From an uncultured bacterium (GTDB lineage: Bacteria; Verrucomicrobiota; Kiritimatiellia; CAIKKV01): a stretch of DNA of 11,809 nucleotides. The notes below the pieces were generated by a model, which saw only the letters and a list, made by a program, of their open reading frames with translations, did no database searches and was not told where the DNA came from. The DNA lies in contig CAIKKV010000554.1 of NCBI GenBank assembly GCA_903828035.1, positions 1 through 11,809 on the forward strand. Reading direction: 5' to 3'. A program made the position numbers and the translations under genes. Positions 6,801-11,809 of this stretch are shown here, piece by piece; within the stretch, counting starts at the first letter, position 1, and each line of letters starts with the position of its first letter.

Positions 6801-9800
6801 TGAGAACGGCGTCCGCACCGGCGGCGAGGAAGGAGCCGGGCTCTTCGGCTTTCACCCGGTAGACGGCTTCCACCTGGAGGCTGGGCTCCGAGTGACGATT
6901 CATGGGCGGGGCGCGGAGCGTCAGGCTGACCTCCTGCAAAATCAGGTCGGCGGGCGAAGGGGCGGGCGGGGTCGGGATGGCCGCGCGTTCGGCGGCGCGC
7001 AGGGCGGGGAGGAGGAGCACGCTGACGCCCAGCGCGAGCAGGAATCCGCGCAGGGTGGCGAAGCCGGAGTCGGCCGGCATGCCGGGGGATTCGGCAACGA
7101 GGTCATCGGAAGGCCGCCGACGGCGGCCGGCTTTCCACGCGGCTTTCAGGACCAGGACGGCCAGGAGCAGCGGGGGTGCGGCGGCCAGCAGGAGGGTCAG
7201 GAGCACCCGCCCCGCGGTGAAGCCGGCGGCGGCCGCCGCCAGGAGGGCCGCGGCCGCATAGCCGGCGGGGCGCGAGCCGCGCGCCAGCGCCAGCACGGCC
7301 AGCAGCAGGCCCAGGCCCAGGGAGGCCAGCAGGCCGAGCCGGGAGAAGCCGGCGCCCAGCCAGGCGGGGGCGGCGTCGAGCACGACCGCCAGCGGCTGGC
7401 CGCCTTCCAGGCTCAGCGTCCGGCTGGCGGAGACGAGCGGTTCCCCGGCGCTGCACGAGAGCTCGCGAATGCCCCAGGAGAAGGGCGCCTTCGCCAGGTG
7501 CATCAGCAGCCCGCCGGCCGCGGCCGAGAGGGTCACGAGAAGCAGCGCGAGCCCGATGCCGAGTCCGAGGCCTCTTCCGCGGGCGGCCGCGAACAGGATC
7601 AGCGCCAGCCCTCCCAGAAGCCCGAGCGCCAGCGTTCCGATGAAGGGGACATCCAGCACGGGGAAGCCCCAGAGGCGGCCGACATTGCGGAGCACCTGCC
7701 AGAGGGCGGCGTCGCGGGGCTGGTCCGGAAGGAGGGTGCCTCCGATGGCGCGAAGCTGCCAGCGGGCGGGCGCCCGGACGGTCCAGCGCGCGAAGGTGGA
7801 CTGCGTGGCGGCCGTGGCGGGCGCCTCCAGCCGCACCGGCCCGCCCAGCGGGCCGAAGGGCGCCGTGGCGGCGGCGTAGGACAGCTCCACCATGAGCGGG
7901 GTGTTCGGATCGCGCAGCCGGTCGAGCGGAATCAGGGTCGCCTGCTCGCCGTTCAGCGGGGAGACGGCCTTGAGGTTGTTTTCCCGGGTTCCGGAGCGGA
8001 CCGACCAGAGCCGCGCGCCGGGCGGCAGCTTGACGGCCAGGTATTGCTGGGAGGCGTTCTTGATGAAATAGGTGACCGTGGTGACCGCTTCGCCGTCGCG
8101 CGCCAGCGTGGTGGTCAGGGCGGTGTGGTCCACCACCTGGTCGAGGAGCCGCTCGGTGTCGTGGCGCGTGAAGGCGAAGGCGGCGCCGGGCGCGGCGCCG
8201 ACATATTTATAGGACGCCACGACGGGGTTGTTCAGCAGCAGGGCGTAGGAGGTGGGGATCTCCTCGCGGTCGATCCGCAGAAGTCCGGGGGCCAGCGTTT
8301 TTTCGGTGACGGTCAGGTTCGCGTCGCTGGCGATGACGAGGTAGCCGACCTCGCCCTCGGTGTCGAGCGCGGAGAGGCCGCCGGCCTCGAAGTCGGCCGC
8401 CGCGTAATCCATGCGCTGGTCGAAGGTCACGAGCAGCGTGTAGGCGCCCATCGCCTTTTCCTGGAGCGTCACGGTCCAGATCTCGCCCTCCTGCGTCCAG
8501 TTCCGGATGTTGCGCCCCGTGAACTCGACATTCTGGAGGCGGGCCGGGATCCGGAGCCGGAGCGTGCGGGCCGGCGCGCCGCTGATGTGATAACTGATCG
8601 AGGCGCTGCCGTAGAGAACGCCTTCGCCGATGGAGCAGAGGTTGAAGATTTCGGCATACAGGGCGGGCTTGGTCCGCTCCACGCTGAACTCGGCGGCCCA
8701 GTTGGCGTCGCGGTAGCGGTAGGCGAGCTGGGCGTCGGGCACGCGCACGGGAATGGCGCCCGCGTGCGCCTCGCGCAGGCCCTCCAGCCGGCCGGCCTTG
8801 AGGCGCAGCCCCTTTTCGGCCGAGGCGACCACGTAGCCGCGCTGCCCCTTGGCCCCCGCGAGGCGGAAGCGGGGCAGCGTGAACGTGTCCACGCCGGAGG
8901 CGAGGTTCCGCTCGAGGCGCAGCTCGACGAGCGTGCGGCCGACCAGGGCCGATTTGAAGGCCAGCCGGATCTGGCGCACGCCGCCGGCGTCGCGGACATC
9001 GTAATCGGCCACCTGGGAGCCGGCCACCGACGCCACGGCCCAGGCGGGGTCGATTTCGAGGACGTCCTCGCGGGCGGGGGCGTCGCGGAACTCGATCTCG
9101 GTGGATGCGGTGAGCACGAGGTCGCGGTCTTCGACCGAGAGAACGAGGCGGTCATCCGAGCTGAACTCGGGCACGATGTCCTGCGCCTCGCAGCTCAGCG
9201 TGTAGGGAAGGTTGGCGTATTGCCAGGCGAACGCATTGCGCTGGGGAAGGGCCCGCGCGGCGGACGGGGCGTCGAGCGCCAGGGTCGGGAAGGCGGCCTG
9301 GTCGATCTGCGTCAGGCCGGAGGTTTTGAGGAGCACGAGCTTGACCGCCGTATCGGCGCCGGCCATGAGAAAGCCGCTGGTGCGCATGACGCCCAGCGGC
9401 AGCAGCGCCGGCAGGTCGAACCGGCAGGGCATATCGGGCAGGGGCATGTCCCCCGTGATCTGGAGGCGGTAGGCGCTCTCCCAGGGGCGGCGGAGGGTGA
9501 CGGACAGCAGCCGGCTTCCATCGGCGGCGGCGGCGGGCGCCATTTTCCATTCCTGGATTTCCGCGCCGGTGACCTCGGTGACATTGATGGCCGCGGGACC
9601 GCGGATATCCATTTTCTGAAGCGCGCCCTGGGAGACGCGGTAGACGAGCAGCGTGTCGAGGCGGAGCGCGCCGACCGTGGTGGCGGCGATGACGTTGGCT
9701 TCGCAGGAGGCGACCAGCTCGCCCTCGCGCTTGCGGAGCTGGGGCTTCCAGCGCACCACGACCGAGGGGGAAGGGGGCAGGAAGGCGCTCACGGAAAGGT

Positions 9801-10284
9801 GGCCGTCCGGCTCGGTCCGCCGCGTCATATCCCGGCCGCCGGGGAACTCGACGTCGGTTTCGGGCTTGTCGGCGGTCACGGCGATGCTCCGGATCAGGGA
9901 AGAAGGCAGGCGGAAGGTGGTTTCATTCCAGCCGTCGGCCTGCGGGGCGACCCGGCTGGCGAAGGTCAGCCGGATGGAATCGCCCGCGAGGGACCGGAAC
10001 CAGCGGGAGCGGCGGGGCGCCTTGAGCACGAGGATGCCGTCCTCCAGCCGGATGGAGGCGCCGGAAGGCAGCTTGGCGCTGAGAAAGGCCACCTCGCCTT
10101 CCACCAGCGGGAGCGAGACGGCGCCGTTTTGAGGCAGGGTGAAGGAAAGGCTAAACGTGGCGTTTTCAGCCTCCAGCGCGCCTTCGATGGCGAGGTTGTC
10201 CAGCGGTCGCGGGGCGGGCTCGGCGGCGAAGGCGGAAAGGGTTGCGGCCAGGCAGGCGGACAACAGGAGGAGGGAACGTTTCAT
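3823..10284 (-). CDS. Giant duplicated membrane-anchored envelope protein (2153 aa), function unknown
   Basis: I do not recognise a named family. MKRSLLLLSACLAATLSAFA followed by AEP is a signal peptide, probably cleaved after about residue 20; LSAC at 8-11 resembles a lipobox but is very early. Lobe 1 (about 28-870) and lobe 2 (about 1110-1930) are beta-rich with no catalytic motif that I can see. They align collinearly, for example RWKPQLRK near 177 with RWKPRARK near 1267. Between them, residues about 880-1095 hold some six hydrophobic helices. The Arg-rich loops (RGRG near 902, ARGSR near 1003, GRRRRP near 1053) suit the cytoplasm, which places both lobes in the periplasm. A helical, TPR-like and Gln-rich stretch (about 1950-2035) follows, then a last membrane helix (about 2129-2148) and the tail KTLSSRA. 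The start is supported by AAAGGAAG 6 nt upstream. The VWA gene lies 38 bp upstream on the same strand. I infer a structural or assembly role in the cell envelope. Confidence 0.88.
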   Translation of the reverse strand: MKRSLLLLSACLAATLSAFAAEPAPRPLDNLAIEGALEAENATFSLSFTLPQNGAVSLPLVEGEVAFLSAKLPSGASIRLEDGILVLKAPRRSRWFRSLAGDSIRLTFASRVAPQADGWNETTFRLPSSLIRSIAVTADKPETDVEFPGGRDMTRRTEPDGHLSVSAFLPPSPSVVVRWKPQLRKREGELVASCEANVIAATTVGALRLDTLLVYRVSQGALQKMDIRGPAAINVTEVTGAEIQEWKMAPAAAADGSRLLSVTLRRPWESAYRLQITGDMPLPDMPCRFDLPALLPLGVMRTSGFLMAGADTAVKLVLLKTSGLTQIDQAAFPTLALDAPSAARALPQRNAFAWQYANLPYTLSCEAQDIVPEFSSDDRLVLSVEDRDLVLTASTEIEFRDAPAREDVLEIDPAWAVASVAGSQVADYDVRDAGGVRQIRLAFKSALVGRTLVELRLERNLASGVDTFTLPRFRLAGAKGQRGYVVASAEKGLRLKAGRLEGLREAHAGAIPVRVPDAQLAYRYRDANWAAEFSVERTKPALYAEIFNLCSIGEGVLYGSASISYHISGAPARTLRLRIPARLQNVEFTGRNIRNWTQEGEIWTVTLQEKAMGAYTLLVTFDQRMDYAAADFEAGGLSALDTEGEVGYLVIASDANLTVTEKTLAPGLLRIDREEIPTSYALLLNNPVVASYKYVGAAPGAAFAFTRHDTERLLDQVVDHTALTTTLARDGEAVTTVTYFIKNASQQYLAVKLPPGARLWSVRSGTRENNLKAVSPLNGEQATLIPLDRLRDPNTPLMVELSYAAATAPFGPLGGPVRLEAPATAATQSTFARWTVRAPARWQLRAIGGTLLPDQPRDAALWQVLRNVGRLWGFPVLDVPFIGTLALGLLGGLALILFAAARGRGLGLGIGLALLLVTLSAAAGGLLMHLAKAPFSWGIRELSCSAGEPLVSASRTLSLEGGQPLAVVLDAAPAWLGAGFSRLGLLASLGLGLLLAVLALARGSRPAGYAAAALLAAAAAGFTAGRVLLTLLLAAAPPLLLAVLVLKAAWKAGRRRRPSDDLVAESPGMPADSGFATLRGFLLALGVSVLLLPALRAAERAAIPTPPAPSPADLILQEVSLTLRAPPMNRHSEPSLQVEAVYRVKAEEPGSFLAAGADAVLTNAPTLTSDLKIERTPRGLVLKVLKKGAYEIHLGYVLPALVEGAAADAWGVRLYHPLSRLSKAVLHIPAAPVDVYLTSGTARRDIRETATETVVELRPTAEPVADIRWKPRARKTQLEQTVFFAEVQTYAGFEPGVVELSCLALLQIAQGQLQSVVMDIPAGMSVTAVTAPGLSTWRYDSDTRQLEALFESPVSGNLSLAIALQVPREGLPYAAVLAAPAVHGAARQRGAFALAVPDSVQIAVGKAEGVSGMAIEDFPRAAQPPAKAGAAARTLKRAYRYQQTGSSLAVTADKVVPEIRSVETATLSIGDERILLSSQLDVTVARAGIFSLTLGIPAGYDVETLTGQEVSHWDDLKDATNRGVVVHFQRQVLDTRRLNVVISRMEKGIEKTILLPRLEVRDAVKHSGSLVVTGERGVRLSTASRDGVVEINPRDLGVADGKALAYSLLRPAWSVTLSAEVLAPTLKPEVLHSVDLAEGMMRETATFRYTIENAGCKIFRIQAPRPGLPLTITGRGVAKMFEADPEKGIWQVELASKAEQTVILRASCQSPFDPANRQVAVRSFRALDAENQRGYVTVTSSGRMQVKPQGEPEGLKPEDSRGLPAEFGAGDLSDAILCYRSVSPDYVLALDVRRHGSAAVLPATVRQVELTSVLAEEGQLLTRARLELDAGDLRYLTVTLPGEKDSLWSVFVNGKVGRPSRRGKAYRLPLEGALAGDATTVEITYGSVAPSGNSLEAPSFDLPLNNVTWTLYLRPGRTYFGFGGDFTLAEQLEGPVLFDQSIYSSQNRMLLSTDLSKARSVMAKGESYIKTGNQKEAKQALEVAMNYSQGEAELNEDARVQYQNLVRQQAIVGLVQRRSELQQERQIDVDVAQQGAANQPAGYNAGNFTPEYAKQIEQALSADESANLTVAADKIIGQQKAATAVARSIRITVPEQGVRIRLQRPLVIQPDAALRVTFRSLPASPWHKAGNLLLVLGVLAISGIVAKTLSSRA

Positions 10285-10290
10285 GATCGG

Positions 10291-10298
10291 CTTCCTTT
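10291..10298 (-). promoter_or_regulatory. Shine-Dalgarno site of the giant envelope protein gene
   Basis: AAAGGAAG on the minus strand ends 6 nt before the ATG at 10284. It supports this start, which also opens directly into a signal peptide. Confidence 0.7.
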
Positions 10299-10322
10299 CG
10301 GGCGCTGGACAATAAAAAAGGG

Positions 10323-11809
10323 TTACTTGTTGTTTCCGCGTTTCAGCTGGGACGTGGTTTCAACCAGGCGCAGCAGCTCCTGGACGCGGCTGTCGAGCGC
10401 ATACGCCGGGGCGACCCGGCGCAGGCGGCTGGCGACGTCGGAGGCTTCGCCGCCCGCGGCATACGGGCTGCCCCGGAGAATCTCGGCCCACTCGGCGGCG
10501 CAGGCGGCGAGCTGGAGGGAGGGGTCCGCCTGGTCGAAGGCCGGGACCAGCATGCTTTCGGCGAGCGGGGCGGCGATCTCCTCGATGCGGCCGGTGCGCA
10601 GGTCGCGGTAGCGGATGCGGACGACGCCCAGCGGGCCGCGCGAGCCGGGGGCCAGGCCCAGCTCGTAGAGGGCCGTGATCGACTGGCCGGAGCCGACTTC
10701 TCCGGCGTCGACGGAGTTGTCCCTGAAATCTTCTTTTTTCAGCTGGCGGTTCTCGTAGCCGAGCTGGCGGTGCTGCCCCACGCGGGAGGGGGCGAACTCG
10801 ACCTGGATCTTCACATCCGCGGCCACGGTGTTGAGGGTGGCGGAGAGGTCGTCCACGAAGACGCGGCGGGCTTCGTCGAGGGAGTCGAGGTAGACGTAGG
10901 AGCCGTCGCCCTTGTTGGCCAGCGTTTCGAGCATGGCGTCGTTCAGCCCGCCGCGACCGACGCCGTAGACGGAGCAGAAGATGCCCTGCCGGCGGGAGTC
11001 GGCCACGACGGCCAGGATTTCCTCGGCCGTGGCGCCGCCGAGGTTGGCGGCGCCGTCGGAGAGGAGCAGCACGCGGTTGCCGGCGCCGGGCTGGAAGGCG
11101 CGGCGGGCGCTCTCGTAGGCCAGGCGCATGCCTTCCTCCAGGTTGGTCGAGCCGGAGGTCTGCAGCGCGTTGATGGCCTTGAGGATCCGGGCCTTGTCGC
11201 CGGCGCGGGTGTAGTCCAGGACGAGCCGGGCGTGGCTGTCGAACTGGACGATGCCCACCGCGTCCTCGGGCGACAGCTTGTCGACCAGCAGGCGCAGGGC
11301 CTGCTGGACGAGGCCGAGCCGCTCGGGGCTGCTCATGGAGCCGGAGGAGTCGATGGCGAAGGTGAGCACGGCGGGGCGGTTCTCCTCGCGGCCGAGGTGG
11401 CGGGCCTTGACGCCGATGCGCAGGAGCTGCTGGCCCGGGCGGAAGGGCGCGGGAGCGCACTGGGAGTGGACGGCGAAGAGCGCCTCGGCGGGCGGCGGGG
11501 AGTAGTGGTAGTCGAAAAAGTTGACGATCTCCTCGGTCCGCACGGCCTCGGGCGGCGGCAGCTTGCCCTGGAGCAGGCTGTTACGGGTGAAGGTGTAGGA
11601 GGCGGTGTCCACGTCGATGGAGAAGGTGGAGAAGGGTTGCTTCGCGGTTTCGACAGTGGGGTTCACGCCATAGGCGCGGAATTGGCTGACGCTATCGCGC
11701 TCCTTTTTCTCGCGGGATTCGCCGGATTTGGAGGCGAAGAAGTCGGACGAGTCGGACCGGTCGGACCCGTCAGACACGTCCGACTTGTCGGAGTCGGAGT
11801 CGGCGGCTC
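10323..11809 (-). CDS. YfbK-like von Willebrand factor A domain protein, N terminus outside window
   Basis: The order of parts matches the YfbK family: an N-terminal vWF_A-associated region (NPTVETAKQPFSTFSIDVDT and on), a VWA domain, then a DUF3520-like C-terminal region (from about RDNSVDAGEVGSG). Counting from the GTG at 11777, the MIDAS metal site is complete: DSSGS at 143-147, Thr211 in GSTNLEEG, and Asp241 in LLSDG. The domain should therefore bind a divalent cation and a protein ligand. The frame stays open upstream of that GTG to the window edge, reading through an Asp/Ser-rich linker, so the true start and any export signal lie outside. Family members are usually lipoproteins or exported, which I infer here. 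The stop TAA at 10325-10323 lies 38 bp before the giant envelope gene on the same strand, so the two are probably cotranscribed and may act together. The molecular role of this family is poorly known. Confidence 0.93.
   Translation of the reverse strand, partial: AADSDSDKSDVSDGSDRSDSSDFFASKSGESREKKERDSVSQFRAYGVNPTVETAKQPFSTFSIDVDTASYTFTRNSLLQGKLPPPEAVRTEEIVNFFDYHYSPPPAEALFAVHSQCAPAPFRPGQQLLRIGVKARHLGREENRPAVLTFAIDSSGSMSSPERLGLVQQALRLLVDKLSPEDAVGIVQFDSHARLVLDYTRAGDKARILKAINALQTSGSTNLEEGMRLAYESARRAFQPGAGNRVLLLSDGAANLGGATAEEILAVVADSRRQGIFCSVYGVGRGGLNDAMLETLANKGDGSYVYLDSLDEARRVFVDDLSATLNTVAADVKIQVEFAPSRVGQHRQLGYENRQLKKEDFRDNSVDAGEVGSGQSITALYELGLAPGSRGPLGVVRIRYRDLRTGRIEEIAAPLAESMLVPAFDQADPSLQLAACAAEWAEILRGSPYAAGGEASDVASRLRRVAPAYALDSRVQELLRLVETTSQLKRGNNK
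11742..11795. repeat. 9-nt tandem repeat encoding an Asp/Ser-rich linker
   Basis: Six consecutive 9-nt units of the form GTCGGACnn (some diverged, for example GTCAGACAC and GTCCGACTT) run on the plus strand. On the coding minus strand each unit encodes Ser-Asp-x or a close variant, giving a hydrophilic stretch such as SDGSDRSDSSDFF between the missing N terminus and the vWF_A region. The series continues less regularly towards the window edge. Confidence 0.8.

Noticed and set aside
10313..10322. T-run (CCTTTTTTATT on the minus strand) after the VWA stop as a terminator
   Set aside because: No GC-rich hairpin precedes the T-run, and the giant gene follows within 38 bp with its own Shine-Dalgarno, so cotranscription is more likely.
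5389..10611. A very long open frame (1740 codons) on the plus strand, opposite the giant gene and the end of the VWA gene
   Set aside because: Over the giant gene it is in exact codon-on-codon register with it. In that register antisense stops require sense TTA, CTA or TCA codons, which are rare in GC-rich genes, so it stays open by chance. Its translation is rich in Gly, Arg, His and Gln, with no recognisable motif or signal, whereas the minus strand gives a signal peptide, membrane helices and a duplicated fold.
11775..11777. GTG as start of the VWA protein
   Set aside because: The frame stays open upstream within the Ser-Asp linker to the window edge, and no signal sequence follows this GTG.

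Overview
The window is GC-rich, tightly packed bacterial DNA with two gene blocks that converge on a 168-bp, repeat-filled gap (2649-2816). No tRNA, rRNA, CRISPR array, insertion sequence or transposase gene is visible. No gap is longer than 168 bp. The oxygen-sensitive glycyl radical enzyme points to an anaerobic or facultative host. The VWA protein of the YfbK type, the giant duplicated envelope protein and the dispersed short repeats suggest an anaerobic member of the PVC group (Kiritimatiellota, Lentisphaerota or Verrucomicrobiota), but this placement is a guess because no marker gene is present.

Plus strand, 1-2648: the C-terminal part of a glycyl radical enzyme (GRE) is followed 17 bp later by its radical-SAM activase. 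The GRE has a Cys-x-Glu active site and the activase carries two extra ferredoxin-type clusters. Both features fit an eliminase- or decarboxylase-type GRE rather than pyruvate formate-lyase. The substrate cannot be read from the sequence.

Gap, 2649-2816, running just over the pfkB stop codon: it holds four REP-like hairpin units in two inverted pairs. Every unit has GTAG directly 5' of a 7-8 bp stem with a 6-nt loop. Within each pair the loop is conserved while the stem bases change on both sides together. This is the best 'system' in the window: two families of structured, probably RAYT-mobilised repeats side by side.

Minus strand, 11809-2817: a YfbK-like VWA protein (its N terminus runs off the window), then a 2153-residue membrane protein, then a PfkB-family sugar-phosphate kinase. 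The giant protein has a signal peptide, about seven membrane helices and two large beta-rich lobes. The lobes are collinear duplicates about 1085-1091 residues apart. The VWA and giant genes are 38 bp apart and probably form one operon. Together they look like an uncharacterised cell-envelope complex. The kinase begins 64 bp after the giant gene, beyond another dispersed repeat, and may have its own promoter and a leaderless transcript.

Short repeats recur in and beside genes. One is inserted in frame inside the activase. Two supply the stop codons of the kinase and giant genes. A 9-nt tandem repeat encodes an Asp/Ser-rich linker in the VWA protein.
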